From NCBI GenBank assembly GCA_018057825.1, contig JAGPCY010000046.1:1-64000 (forward strand): DNA of 64,000 bases, written 5' to 3'. Each line of letters opens with the position of its first letter. Position 1 is the stretch's first letter. Origin of the DNA: Kofleriaceae bacterium (GTDB taxonomy: Bacteria; Myxococcota_A; Polyangia; Haliangiales; Haliangiaceae). Made by a program: the position numbers and the translations under genes. This document shows positions 47,425 to 56,894 of the stretch, piece after piece. A model generated the notes under the pieces. The model did no database searches and had not been told where the DNA came from. It was given only the letters and a program-made list of their open reading frames with translations.

Positions 47425-48836
47425 CAGTCGTACTGGACCGACAGCGTGATCGCCTTGCTGCCGCGCGCGGGGACGCGGACCCGGTACTCGCGGGTCCGGT
47501 CGTCGACCTTCGTGCCCTTCTCGCTCTCGCGCAGGATCTTCGAGGTGTGCCACCGGAACAGGTACTCGCGGATCACCACGTCGACCGCGGTCGCGCTGTC
47601 GTTGGACACCTCGATCGACAGGTCCTCGCGCAGCGACCGACCGCTGTTGCCCGGCACGCAATCGACGACCGCGCGGACGCCGCTGACCTCGAGGTCCCCG
47701 CCGGCCTCGATCGGGATCCGCACCAGCCCGGTGGCGGGCGACGCGCGCAGTCGATCCTCACCGACCATGGCCAGACCGGTCGCGGTCCGGCGCATGATCC
47801 GGACCTGGCCGTCGGGCAACGCCGCGCCGACCTCGAGCTCGGTGTACTTGCCGATGCGCGGGTTCTCGGGCGCGTAGTCGCCACACCCCGACGGGCTGGT
47901 GTTGCCGACGCCGGCCGCCGGGTCGAGGGCCTCGAAGACGATCGCGGTGCGCGGCTTGGCCACCAGCTTCTTGGGCGCCAGCTCGACCTGGACCGGCTGA
48001 TCGTGGCGCAGCGTGACCGGCGTCGCGACCTGCCAGGTCCGCGGCTTGGTGGTGGCCGGCCGCCCCGGCACCATGCCCAGGGTCGCGAAGACGCCGTCGC
48101 CGCCGCCGGCGGTCAGGGCCACGCGGGCGTCGACGAAGTCGGCCCCAGTGCGATTGATGATCGTGGCCCACGACGACAGCTCGATCGAGCCGTCGTCGGC
48201 CAGGACCGCGGTGTACGCGGGACGCCACGAGACCTGCTCGGCGCGGTAGCTGACCTCGACCGCGTGGCGCCCGGGGCGGGCCCCGGTCAGGCGCCACTCG
48301 AGGGCCGGCGCATGGTCGCCGTTACCGGCGGGGAGCTTGACCGCCAGGAGCTGCGGGCCGCGCGGCACGATCCGCAGCGCGCGATCGCTGCCCTCGACGA
48401 CCAGGGCGTCGTCGCTGACCGCGCGCAGGGTCCCGGCCAGCTCGCCGGCGGCGGTGGTGATCGCGACCGGCTTGCCGACCGAGGCCGCGAGCAGCGCGCT
48501 CGGCTCGAGCGGGTTGCCGGTGACCCGTTGCTCGACCACGCGGACCGCGTCGCCGCCGGTCAGGCTGCGGAACTCGACCGTCGCGGGATCGAGGCCGGCC
48601 GCGACCCCGACCAGGCGGACCACGCCGTCGGCGCCGACCTCGAGGTCGCGGCGCTCGGTGACGTAACCGCCGCCGCCACCGCCGTAGTCCTCACCGCCGT
48701 ACGTGGGATCGAGGGCCCTGATCGCGATGGTGGTCGGCGGGCGCTCGCTCGGCTGGGCGTGGCTCGCGACCGCGAAGGCCGCGACCGCGCCGGCGAGGAG
48801 CAAGGCGCCGCCGCGCGCCGTGGACCGGATCGTCAT
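47421..48836 (-). CDS. DUF4139-like exported protein 2
   Basis: A 471-residue protein with signal peptide (to about residue 28), a Gly/Tyr-rich N-terminal stretch and the DUF4139 phrases YRAEQVSWRPAYTAVLADDG, LSSWATIINRTGADF and a C-terminal IREYLFRWHTSKIL...VRVPARGSKAITLSVQYDW. It seems to be an ancient paralogue of the next gene. All four genes 44154-48836 are coupled by short overlaps and should form one operon. Surface or periplasmic role unknown. Confidence 0.75.
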   Translation of the reverse strand: MTIRSTARGGALLLAGAVAAFAVASHAQPSERPPTTIAIRALDPTYGGEDYGGGGGGYVTERRDLEVGADGVVRLVGVAAGLDPATVEFRSLTGGDAVRVVEQRVTGNPLEPSALLAASVGKPVAITTAAGELAGTLRAVSDDALVVEGSDRALRIVPRGPQLLAVKLPAGNGDHAPALEWRLTGARPGRHAVEVSYRAEQVSWRPAYTAVLADDGSIELSSWATIINRTGADFVDARVALTAGGGDGVFATLGMVPGRPATTKPRTWQVATPVTLRHDQPVQVELAPKKLVAKPRTAIVFEALDPAAGVGNTSPSGCGDYAPENPRIGKYTELEVGAALPDGQVRIMRRTATGLAMVGEDRLRASPATGLVRIPIEAGGDLEVSGVRAVVDCVPGNSGRSLREDLSIEVSNDSATAVDVVIREYLFRWHTSKILRESEKGTKVDDRTREYRVRVPARGSKAITLSVQYDW

Positions 48837-48889
48837 CGCGCCGAGTGTAGCAGCGCCGACCGGTCCGCGACCGCGCCAGGGCGCGCGTG

Positions 48890-48895
48890 TATAGT
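48890..48895 (+). promoter_or_regulatory. -10 box placing the transcription start at the GTG codon
   Basis: TATAGT ends seven bases before GTG 48902, so a normal -10 would start the mRNA at the start codon, giving a leaderless transcript. No -35 is clear. The divergent gap is only 65 bases. Confidence 0.4.
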
Positions 48896-48901
48896 GCCGC
48901 C

Positions 48902-51900
48902 GTGCCCGGTTCGTCAGCGCCCCTGCGCGGCCTCGCGCCGTATCGCGACGGCGAGCGCGCAGCGCTGACCGGCCGCGACGCCGAGATCGACGAGCTGGTC
49001 CGCGCCATCACCAGCGACGGGTTCCGCGCCGGCCTCTTGTACGGCGAGCCCGGGGTCGGCAAGACCTCGCTCCTGACCGCCGCGGTCGAGCCGGCGCTGC
49101 GCGACGCCGGGGTGGCAGTGGTGGTCGCCGACGATCCGCTGGCGCCCGGCGAGGCCCTGGCCCGGGCGGTGGCCGCGACCGGGCCGCGCCTGACCCCGGG
49201 CGAGGCCGCCTCGGCCTACCTCGCGCGGTTCGCGGCCGGCCTGGGCCCCGGTCAGCTCGCGCTGTTCGTCCTCGACGACATCGATCGCACGATCGCGATC
49301 GGCGGCGATCCAGCGGTCGCCGAGCTGAACGAGATCTACGCCCGCGTGGTCGGGCGCTCGTCCGGCCGGGCCCGGTTCCTGTTCGCGTGCGCCAGCGATC
49401 AGGTGCATCGGCTGGGCGCCCTCGAGCGGCGCACCGGCTCGCTGTTCCCGCCGGCGGCGCGCTTCGAGCTGATCCGATGGACGGCGGCCACCGCCACCGA
49501 GGTGCTGGCCCGGGTACTGACCGACGCCGGGGTCGCCGCCGAGCCCGGCCTGACCGCGGCGGTGGCGGCGGCGCTGGCCGACGACCGCGGTGTCTTGCCG
49601 GCCGAGCTGCAGCTCGCCGCCTGCGCGCTGCGCGATCAGCGGATCGCGACCCTGGCCGACTGGCGCCGGCTGGGCGGGCGGGCCGAGCTGGCCCGGCAGT
49701 GGTTGGCGGCCGGGGCCCGGGCCGGCGGCGACGAGCGCCTCGGGCTGCGCGCCCTGGGCGAGCTGGTCGGCGACGGCGCGACGGTCGACGAGCTGGCCGC
49801 CGGCCTGGCCGCGACGGCGTCGGCCGTGACCCGCGCGCTGACGCCGCTGGCCGAGCGCGGCGCGATCGTCGCCACCGACGGCCGGTGGCGCCTGGCCCAC
49901 CCGGTGCTCGCCGAGCCGGTGCGCGATCTGACGGCCCTCGAGCGCGCCGTCGCGCGGCGGTCGCACGAGCTCCTGGGCAAGCGCGCCGAGGCCGGCGGTC
50001 GGCTGACGCTGCGCGAGTGGTGGGCGATCGAGCGCGAGGGCATCGCCGCGACCACCGCCGGCGAGCGCGCGGTGCTGGCGCGCTCGCGCGGCCACTTCCG
50101 CCGTCTCGCGATCGCCGCCGCGGCCGCGCCGGTCGTGCTCCTGGCCGGGCTGTGGTGGGCCCAGCGCGGTCGCGCCTACCTCGACGTCGCATCGGGCCCG
50201 GGCGGCGACCGGGTCGTGGTTCGCGCCGGACGTCCGAGCCTGAGCGCCTTCGACTGGCTGCCCAGCTCTCCCGGCTTTGGCGACTCCATCGCTGATCCCG
50301 GTTTGTCGCGCGCCATGGTCGCGCCGGCGGCCTGGGGCAAGCTGCGCGCCCGCGACCTCACCGCCGGCCTCGACGGCTGGGATCGCCTCCTCGACGATCT
50401 CCTGACCCCGCGCCTGGCAGCCCTGGTGACCTACGCCTCGACCGGCGAGCCCAGCCGGTTCGCCGCGGTGGCCAAGGCCACCACCGCGGACGACGATCTG
50501 GCCGCGCTCCTGACCGCGGTGGCGCCGATCGCCCGCGGCGCGCCGGCCGAGGTCGAGGTGGTCGACGCCGCCCTGACCCGGACCACGCCGGCGGTGCGCC
50601 AGGCCGCGCTCACCGTCGCCGGCGCGGCCGCCCGCCGGGTCGACGGGGCCTATCGCGACACCCTGATCCGGGCCTTGACCGCGAGCGATCCCGAGCAGCG
50701 GCGGATCGCGATCGCGGCGCTGCGCGCGCTGCCGCCCGAGCGCGCGCGGCCGCTGTACAGCGCCGCCCTGGCCGGCGATCCGGAGCCGGCGATCCGCCGC
50801 GAGCTCCTGGCCGAGATCGCCGGCGCCCCGGCCGACGACGTCGAGCCCTCGCTGGCCGACGCCGCCGCGATCCTCGCCGATCCCGACGTCGGCGCCGGCC
50901 TGCGCGAACGCGCCCAGGCCCAGTTCGTGCGGTCGATGCGCGGCGAGCGGACCCAGGCCGCCGAGGCCGCGCTGGCGATCGCCGCGGTGTGGACCGACGA
51001 GCGCGCGCCGGTCGACGCGCGGCTGTGGGCGATCGCGCTGGTCAGGGACGAGTTCGACGTCGGCACCGGCGGCGCGCCGACCCTGGCCCGCCCGGCCAAG
51101 CAGGCCCTTAGCTCCAAGCACGAGCCGGTGCGCGCGGCGATCGTGCCGCTGTACGCGCGGGTCGCGCCGGCCGAGGCCACGCCCGAGATCGCGCGGCTGT
51201 CGTCGGATCGGCTGAGCCGGGCGATGCGGGTCGCGGTCACGCTGGCCTGGGGCGAGCTGGCCCGCGCCCACGTCGACGCCGCCGGGCCCGCCCTCGAGAA
51301 GCTGCTGCGCGACGACGCCTTCGAGGTCCGCGCCGCCGCCGCCGAGGCCTCGGGGTTCCTCGGCCGACCGGCCCAGGAGGCCCTGGTCCGCCTGGTCAAG
51401 ATCGAGCGCCTCGAGGTGGCCGCCGGCGCGTGTCGCGGCCTGGCCAACAGCGCCGCCGTCGGGGCCTCGGTCAACGTCGCGATCAACGGCATCGCCCAGC
51501 TGTGGAAGCGCAAGGGCGCGGCCCGGCGCGTCGCCGCCCGGGTGTTCGCCGACATGGCCCGCCGCAGCCCCGGCCCGATCATGAACTACCTGGTGGCCTC
51601 GGCCCGCACGCCCGACGACCCCAGCCTGCACCCGATCGGCACCGCCGGGCTGTGCGCCGCCGCTGCCGCTGGCAACGCCGAGGCCCGCCGCCAGCTCATC
51701 AAGGTCGCCGACGATCCCTCGCCCGAGGTCCGCCGCATGGTGATCGCCTGCGCCAGCGATGGCGGTCAGGGCGCCAGCGGGGTCGCGGCCGCGCTACGCC
51801 TGGTGCGCGATCCCGAGGCGTCGATCCGCATCGAGGCCGCTCGGGTCCTGGCCCAGGCCGCGACCCGGACCAAGGCCAGCGCGACGATCACCGACGGCCT

Positions 51901-52801
51901 GGTCGCGCTCCTCGGCGACGCCAGCCGCGAGGTCCGCGCGATCGCGATCCGCGCGGTCGGCGGCCTGGCCGATCCGCCCAAGGGCGCGGCCGCCGCGCTG
52001 ATCAAGGCCTTCGCCACCGCCGACGAGGCCGAGCGCCTGACCCTCCTGCGCACCGGCCGCACGATCGCCGCCGCCGAGCTGATCGAGGCCGCGATCGCCG
52101 ACCCGTCGCCGCTGGTCCGGATCGAGGCGGTCGACGCCGCCCTGGCGACCAGCGCGCGGGTCGCGCCGACCGTGGCCGCGGCCCTGGCCGACGGCGATCC
52201 CCAGGTCCGACGCGCCGTGCTCGATCGCCTGGGCCAGGCCCAGGATCAACTCGACGCCGCCGCCCTCGAGCGCGCCCTCGCGCTGGCGGTCCGCGATCCC
52301 GATCCCGGCCTCAGGCAGATCGCGCTCACCACCCTGGCGCGGGTCGGGCCCAAGGACGCCGTGACCGCCCGCCTCGGCACCGCCATGACCTCGCGGGCCG
52401 AGCGCACCCGGGCCCAGGCGGCGGCGGCGGCGATCGGCCTCGTCGAGCGCGACGCCCCGCTCGCGGTCAAGCTCTTGACCCCGCTCCTCGACGACCCCGC
52501 CCACGACGTCCGGGTCGCGCTCCTGGCCTCCCTCGGCGCCGGCTACGCCGCGGTCAACTCCCCCGAGCAGCTCGCGCAGCTCCTCGGGCGCGCCGAAGGC
52601 AACGCGATGCGCCGGCTGGTGGTCGCGGCCGCCTTCGTCATGCTCGCCCGCACCGACGCCGGCGAGACCGCCGCCAAGCAGGCCCTCGGCAAGCTGGCCG
52701 AGCGCGGCCGCCCCATGGTGCGCCGCACCGCCCGACTCACGCTCGGGCTCATCGAGGCCGACGCCGACGGCATCGCGCTCCTCGAGCAGCTCGTCCCGTA
52801 G
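48902..52801 (+). CDS. nSTAND-like NTPase with membrane helix and HEAT-repeat array
   Basis: A 1299-residue protein. LRGLAPYRDGERAALTGRDAEIDELV at the start resembles the novel STAND NTPase 1 entry motif. Walker A is GEPGVGKTS near residue 47 and Walker B LFVLDDID near 121. A winged-helix region follows (ELVGDGATVDELAAGL...RWRLAHPVLAEPVRDL). A single membrane helix lies at about residues 401-420 (APVVLLAGLWW). The remaining 800 residues are HEAT-like helix repeats (VRQAALTVAG, VRAAIVPLYARV, VRIEAVDAALA). STAND proteins with repeat sensors act in signalling, cell death and phage defence; no effector domain is seen here. Confidence 0.8.
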   Translation: MPGSSAPLRGLAPYRDGERAALTGRDAEIDELVRAITSDGFRAGLLYGEPGVGKTSLLTAAVEPALRDAGVAVVVADDPLAPGEALARAVAATGPRLTPGEAASAYLARFAAGLGPGQLALFVLDDIDRTIAIGGDPAVAELNEIYARVVGRSSGRARFLFACASDQVHRLGALERRTGSLFPPAARFELIRWTAATATEVLARVLTDAGVAAEPGLTAAVAAALADDRGVLPAELQLAACALRDQRIATLADWRRLGGRAELARQWLAAGARAGGDERLGLRALGELVGDGATVDELAAGLAATASAVTRALTPLAERGAIVATDGRWRLAHPVLAEPVRDLTALERAVARRSHELLGKRAEAGGRLTLREWWAIEREGIAATTAGERAVLARSRGHFRRLAIAAAAAPVVLLAGLWWAQRGRAYLDVASGPGGDRVVVRAGRPSLSAFDWLPSSPGFGDSIADPGLSRAMVAPAAWGKLRARDLTAGLDGWDRLLDDLLTPRLAALVTYASTGEPSRFAAVAKATTADDDLAALLTAVAPIARGAPAEVEVVDAALTRTTPAVRQAALTVAGAAARRVDGAYRDTLIRALTASDPEQRRIAIAALRALPPERARPLYSAALAGDPEPAIRRELLAEIAGAPADDVEPSLADAAAILADPDVGAGLRERAQAQFVRSMRGERTQAAEAALAIAAVWTDERAPVDARLWAIALVRDEFDVGTGGAPTLARPAKQALSSKHEPVRAAIVPLYARVAPAEATPEIARLSSDRLSRAMRVAVTLAWGELARAHVDAAGPALEKLLRDDAFEVRAAAAEASGFLGRPAQEALVRLVKIERLEVAAGACRGLANSAAVGASVNVAINGIAQLWKRKGAARRVAARVFADMARRSPGPIMNYLVASARTPDDPSLHPIGTAGLCAAAAAGNAEARRQLIKVADDPSPEVRRMVIACASDGGQGASGVAAALRLVRDPEASIRIEAARVLAQAATRTKASATITDGLVALLGDASREVRAIAIRAVGGLADPPKGAAAALIKAFATADEAERLTLLRTGRTIAAAELIEAAIADPSPLVRIEAVDAALATSARVAPTVAAALADGDPQVRRAVLDRLGQAQDQLDAAALERALALAVRDPDPGLRQIALTTLARVGPKDAVTARLGTAMTSRAERTRAQAAAAAIGLVERDAPLAVKLLTPLLDDPAHDVRVALLASLGAGYAAVNSPEQLAQLLGRAEGNAMRRLVVAAAFVMLARTDAGETAAKQALGKLAERGRPMVRRTARLTLGLIEADADGIALLEQLVP

Positions 52802-53249
52802 CGCGCTCGCGCCCGGGCCGGCCGACCCGCCGCCAGGCAGGCGCGGTGAATTGGCTGTTCGGAATCGTCGGGTCGTGACGTCTTCTGGGCGGGGCAGCTC
52901 CACGCGCCGACCCGGGAGCAAGAAACGCGAAAAAGATCCCGGCCACACGCAACCGGCAGGGGCCCCCGCCCGATACGCGGACACGAACAAGCAGGCGAGG
53001 CCGGCGCTCGTGCGAGCAGGCCACTTCCGCGCAATATTCCTCGGCTGCGGAGCGTTCCGATGGAAAAGACCAGATGAGATGTCTTGAGGTCCAGCGAGAT
53101 GTCGGCAGCGCAGTCGCGTCCGACCACTGGGCCTCCCCGACAGGCAGCACCGCGGCTCGCATTCCTTCAGGCCCGGACGGCCACCTCGTCGACGCTCCTC
53201 CGCCGCTCGACCCGGCGCCGGACGAGAGGACGTGGAACGGAAGAATGCC
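52802..53249. other. Intergenic region without a convincing gene
   Basis: About 450 bases with lower and uneven GC and short overlapping frames on both strands. GAGATGTC occurs twice, 20 bases apart, near 53075-53102. The last 25 bases match the leader of the lipoprotein gene at 54445, so the duplicated segment starts at about 53226. Confidence 0.4.
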
Positions 53250-53617
53250 ATGACGGGACTACCCTGCCCAGCGTCACGGAGCTGAACATCGGCGGGTTCA
53301 CGGCTCGCACGCTGCGCGGCGACGCTCTCGCCGCGACCTTTCCCAATGTCTCCCACTTCACTGTGCGCGACGGGCCAGCCGACTTTACGCTGTCGAAGCT
53401 CGGCGCTCTCCGGGACGTGGCGTTCATGCGCACTACGGCGCCCCCGGTGCGTGAGCTTGCCGCGGTCGCCGCCCTCGAGGTCGTACACTTCAATCACCTG
53501 CGCTGCGGAAGCTGCGCCGGTCTTCTCGCGGCAGACCTCCTGGCCCGGCGCCCCGACATCAAGGTGACCGTCAACGGCACCTGGGTCAACGGAGCAGAGA
53601 GTGCGATCGGTGAGTAG
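53250..53617 (+). pseudogene. Truncated copy of the 54445-55062 lipoprotein gene
   Basis: From 53226 to 53253 the sequence matches 54421-54448 (leader and ATG); it then jumps to the region matching 54696 onward and follows the intact gene to the stop. About 248 bases encoding the signal peptide and N-terminal half are missing. The junction shifts the frame: reading from the retained ATG 53250 gives a stop after 11 codons, while the matching frame (LPSVTELNIGGFTARTL...GTWVNGAESAIGE) has no proper start. So this is a deletion pseudogene of a recent tandem duplication. Confidence 0.8.
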
Positions 53618-54296
53618 AGCGTGGCGAGTCTGGCGGGCCGGGCGCTGCCATCCTCTTCTATCGCTTTCTGCGGTGGCCATGCTCGTCGTTTGTGGGGGTG
53701 TGGCACATGCGACTCCGATGCGAGCGGAGCTCGCCGGTGTCGAGCGAACCCCGACCGGGCGGCGGCAGATCTACAAGTGTCACATCGACGGCGTCCTTGG
53801 GGTCGACCGCGTGGCTGTCTACGCGAAAGACGAGTTTTGCCAGGCAGACGCTGGGTGCACCCAGCGGGTGTCGCACGAGCGAAGCTGCGATGGGATGGTG
53901 ACCGAGCTGACCACGACCTACTACGATGTCGTCGTGAACTGCCAAGGTGGCGCGTGCCACATCCATGGCTTCCCAGGCCCCTACCTTCCGACCGCTGAGC
54001 GAATCGCGTTCGGCCCCGATAGCACTCCCCACGTTACGCCCGCCTCGTGGCACGAGGGGCTGGTGGCCCACGTCGGTGCGCGACTCCTCTTCTACGGCCT
54101 CGTCGTCGTGCTGTGCGCGGCGGGCGCGCGGCTCCTCCGTTCAGCTCACTGGTCTCGATCGTTGCTTTGCTCAGCGACGATGGTGGCGCTCTTGGCGACC
54201 TTCGTCTCGGGCCGGCTGCTGTTGGTTCCGGCAGCGGTCGTCGGCACAATCGCGTCTACGATTGTCCTGTGGTCGCACCGTGGCAGGTCCAGGTGA
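53601..54296 (+). CDS. Hypothetical exported membrane protein
   Basis: A 231-residue protein with an N-terminal signal or anchor (LLSLSAVAMLVVCGGVAHA), a Cys-containing extracytoplasmic part (YKCHIDG, CQADAGCTQRV, RSCDGMV, NCQGGACHIHG) and two or three C-terminal membrane segments (ARLLFYGLVVVLCAAGARLL, LLCSATMVALLATFVSG, VVGTIASTIVLW). The GTG start overlaps the end of the pseudogene; GTG 53610 is also possible. Composition is less GC-rich than the core genome. Not recognised. Confidence 0.6.
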   Translation: MRSVSRAWRVWRAGRCHPLLSLSAVAMLVVCGGVAHATPMRAELAGVERTPTGRRQIYKCHIDGVLGVDRVAVYAKDEFCQADAGCTQRVSHERSCDGMVTELTTTYYDVVVNCQGGACHIHGFPGPYLPTAERIAFGPDSTPHVTPASWHEGLVAHVGARLLFYGLVVVLCAAGARLLRSAHWSRSLLCSATMVALLATFVSGRLLLVPAAVVGTIASTIVLWSHRGRSR

Positions 54297-54444
54297 TCAC
54301 CGACATCGCCGAGGTCGACGCGGGGCTCGCGACCGAAGGTTGTCCTGCCTCGGTCGGAATGAGACGGGCAAGCTGCCGTGTTACCCACACGGCTACGAGC
54401 CTGCAGGTCATGTCGAAGGAGAAGACGCGGAACGGAAGAATGCA

Positions 54445-55062
54445 ATGAACACCGCTCCCCTCCTGACCGCAATGTGTGCGTGCGCGCTGGCGAGCTGCGG
54501 CTCCCTCACAGATGAGCGTTGCACCGCCGGCGACGCCTGCGAGTTCCGCGGCGGGCCCAGCGGCGTCGTCTGTGGGCGGCGTTGGTCCTATGACCATGTG
54601 AGCTTCGCTTGTTCGCCCGGATGGCTCTCTGCCGCGGAGCTAGGACGATTCGGGCAACTGCGCCACGTCAGGCTCACCAATACCGTCTTGACCCTCGACG
54701 GGACTAGCCTGCCCAGCGTCACGGAGCTGAACGTCGGCGGGTTCGCGGCTCGCACGCTGCACGGCGACGCTCTCGCCGCGACCTTTCCGAACCTTCGCAG
54801 GTTCTCTGTGCACGAGGTGCCCGCCGACTTCACACTGTCGGAGCTTCCGGCTCTTCGGACGGCTACGTTCTGGCTTACGACCGCACCGTCCGTTACAGAC
54901 CTTGCCGCGGTCGCCAGCCTCGAGGTCGTACATTTCAGACACCTGCGCTGCGGAAGCTGCGCCGATCTTCTCGCGGCAGACCTCCTGACCCGGCGCCCCG
55001 ACATCAAGGTGACCGTCAACGGCACCTGGGGCAACGGAGCAGAGAGTGCGATCGTTGAGTAG
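54445..55062 (+). CDS. Small Cys-rich lipoprotein with leucine-rich-like repeats
   Basis: A 205-residue protein with lipoprotein signal ALASCG, four cysteines in residues 20-55, then irregular LRR-like strands spaced about 20-24 residues (LRHVRLTN, VTELNVGG, LRRFSVHE, LRTATFWL, LEVVHFRHL) closing with CGSCADLLAADLL. Intact parent of the pseudogene at 53250. The neighbourhood of small low-GC orphan genes suggests acquired DNA. Function unknown. Confidence 0.7.
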   Translation: MNTAPLLTAMCACALASCGSLTDERCTAGDACEFRGGPSGVVCGRRWSYDHVSFACSPGWLSAAELGRFGQLRHVRLTNTVLTLDGTSLPSVTELNVGGFAARTLHGDALAATFPNLRRFSVHEVPADFTLSELPALRTATFWLTTAPSVTDLAAVASLEVVHFRHLRCGSCADLLAADLLTRRPDIKVTVNGTWGNGAESAIVE

Positions 55063-55189
55063 GGCGTCGCCCCGGGCGCGGGCCGAGATCGAAGGGGCCC
55101 CGAGGGCCTGAGGCAACGCGGCGAGCGCTTCGGGCACGGCGCGCGAGCTCGGCGTTCGCAGCAATCCCACCAGGGCCAACACCTACAAC

Positions 55190-55441
55190 ATGAACGACGA
55201 TGATATCCTTGTCACGATCGCACACAACTGGGGCGACACAGAGGTGACCCTTTCACATTGGATCGCGCATGGACCTGGCCCTCGGTGGAGAGTGCGCCCA
55301 ATAGCGGCACGTGATCGGCGAACGGGAGCCACGCTACCGTTGCGCACGATCCCCCTGATGTACCGCAACACGCCGTTTTCGCGCCTTCTCATTCGATGGG
55401 GCCTACTCAAGAAGCCAGCATGGGATCATGTGCCGTACTAG
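55190..55441 (+). CDS. Small hypothetical protein
   Basis: An 83-residue basic protein beginning MNDDDILVTIAHNWGDTEVT, a plausible beta-strand start, with an Arg-rich middle. Its composition is clearly lower in GC than host genes. No family recognised. The 127 bases before it are GC-rich again and show no clear gene. Confidence 0.45.
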   Translation: MNDDDILVTIAHNWGDTEVTLSHWIAHGPGPRWRVRPIAARDRRTGATLPLRTIPLMYRNTPFSRLLIRWGLLKKPAWDHVPY

Positions 55442-55618
55442 GCCCAACGGTGACGACCGAAGAACCGCGGAGGCCATCGAGGTGAACTTCAGATCCCTTG
55501 CGCCTTTGCGAACCAACGCCTTCAGGTCTTCCCGACTCGACAGGTGGAGGGACTCGGAGGGGCTTGCTCCACTACCGGGCGGTCGCGATCCGCTCCCTCT
55601 TCAACATGGCGTGCCCAC

Positions 55619-56014
55619 ATGACGATTCCGATGGCATCCCTGATCGTGCGTCACCTGCGCCCGTGTGCGCGCTTCCTTCGCAGCACCGACAAGCTGGCGC
55701 CGCAGGTTCCTGCTTGTGTGGCGGACTTCATTGAGGAAGACGTTGTCGGGTGGTACACAAATCCAGGCGCAGCTCTCGACGTGCTTGTCTTCACGGAGCA
55801 AGCGATGCATCTGTGCGGCCCAGCGGGCACCACGACGGTGCCATGGCGTAACATCATCGGCTACGACGTCCCCGCCGAGAAGCGGAACGCCGAGGGGGTG
55901 AAGATCCGCACCGTAGAGGGGTCTGTCTACGTGCGCATGGCTGGCCGGAATGGTCCCGACGGGCGGTTTTCTGACGCCTTCTGCTTGGTCATGTTGTTGC
56001 ACGCGCTCACTTGA
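55619..56014 (+). CDS. Small hypothetical protein, possible PH-like domain
   Basis: A 131-residue protein. The stretch from VLVFTEQAMHLCGPAG through VPWRNIIGYDVPAEKR to VRMAGRNGPDGRF looks like a bacterial PH-like beta sandwich. ATG 55619 is chosen; the longer frame upstream looks non-coding. It is one of several orphan genes in this patch. Confidence 0.5.
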   Translation: MTIPMASLIVRHLRPCARFLRSTDKLAPQVPACVADFIEEDVVGWYTNPGAALDVLVFTEQAMHLCGPAGTTTVPWRNIIGYDVPAEKRNAEGVKIRTVEGSVYVRMAGRNGPDGRFSDAFCLVMLLHALT

Positions 56015-56092
56015 ACTTGGACTAGCACCTCCGCCGAGGTCGCTCATATCGAGGATGGTCAGGCACTGTGCGGTCTCGATATCGGCCAAAAC

Positions 56093-56422
56093 ATGTCAGC
56101 ACAAAGCGCAAGCAATGAGCCGTCGCCCCTTGCGATCGTCTACGCTGTCGGCGTCCTCCTGGGCGTGGTCAGCCTGATAGAGGTCGTCAACGCCTCGACC
56201 CGTGAGGCCGAGTATGAACCCCTCTGGGGCAGCGAGAGCCGCTAGATCTACGCTTCGCAGACGCGCCATGTGGCGTACAATACTCAAGCGGCGCTCACCG
56301 GCCTGCTGCCAGTCGTACTCTTGCTGCATCCGGCGCCGCGCCGGCGCCTCCTGTGCTTCCGAGGCGCGCTCGTGTACTCTATCGCCTTGTCGATCTCGCA
56401 GCTTCCCGCATGTCTATCGTAG
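56093..56422 (+). pseudogene. Small membrane protein gene interrupted by an in-frame TAG
   Basis: ATG 56093 opens a 50-residue frame with one membrane helix (LAIVYAVGVLLGVVSLIEVV) ending at TAG 56243-56245. Beyond that TAG the same frame stays open for 58 more codons and encodes two further hydrophobic stretches (LTGLLPVVLLLHP and LVYSIALSISQL) before a stop at 56420-56422. A single change, for example CAG to TAG, would explain it. A functional 50-residue product cannot be excluded. Confidence 0.5.
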
Positions 56423-56502
56423 ATTCGAGAGCTTCGAGCACGTGCCCTGCGGAAGCTGTGGCCTCGGGGAGGCGACTCCTACGCCATCGTGGGGGGCTGC
56501 GA

Positions 56503-56892
56503 ATGACGGACAGGTGCCTCGAGTGCTTCGACGGTCGGCGCTGGTACAGGGCGAACCTGCACGGCGCCGTCGTGCAGGTGGAGGTCAGCGAGGACCGAAG
56601 GCAGTGGGCCTCTTTGCCGATGAGACGAACGCTGCGGTCTGTGTTGCGCAGTCGACACGCCGATTGGCCGCCGGTGCAGGTCCGTGAGCTGCGCATCGCG
56701 TCGGGGCAGCTCGAGATGGAGTTCGAGGACATCTATGTCATCTGGGAGCGCCCGATCTTCGCCTCGTGGCGCGAGAGTCGATGGCGAGCTGCGTTCCGCG
56801 ATGGTCGATGGGAGGTCACGCGCGTGGGCTACCTGTCGACCCTCGCGGAGCATCGGAAGGATCTTGAGAGGTTTCGGCGCCGCACGCCCTAG
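56503..56892 (+). CDS. Small hypothetical protein, Trp/Arg-rich
   Basis: A 129-residue protein starting MTDRCLECFDGRRWYRANLHG with strand-like stretches (VVQVEVSED, LEMEFEDIYVIWERP). Basic, no signal. Not recognised. It ends two bases before the next ATG, suggesting a two-gene unit. Confidence 0.55.
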   Translation: MTDRCLECFDGRRWYRANLHGAVVQVEVSEDRRQWASLPMRRTLRSVLRSRHADWPPVQVRELRIASGQLEMEFEDIYVIWERPIFASWRESRWRAAFRDGRWEVTRVGYLSTLAEHRKDLERFRRRTP

Positions 56893-56894
56893 CA

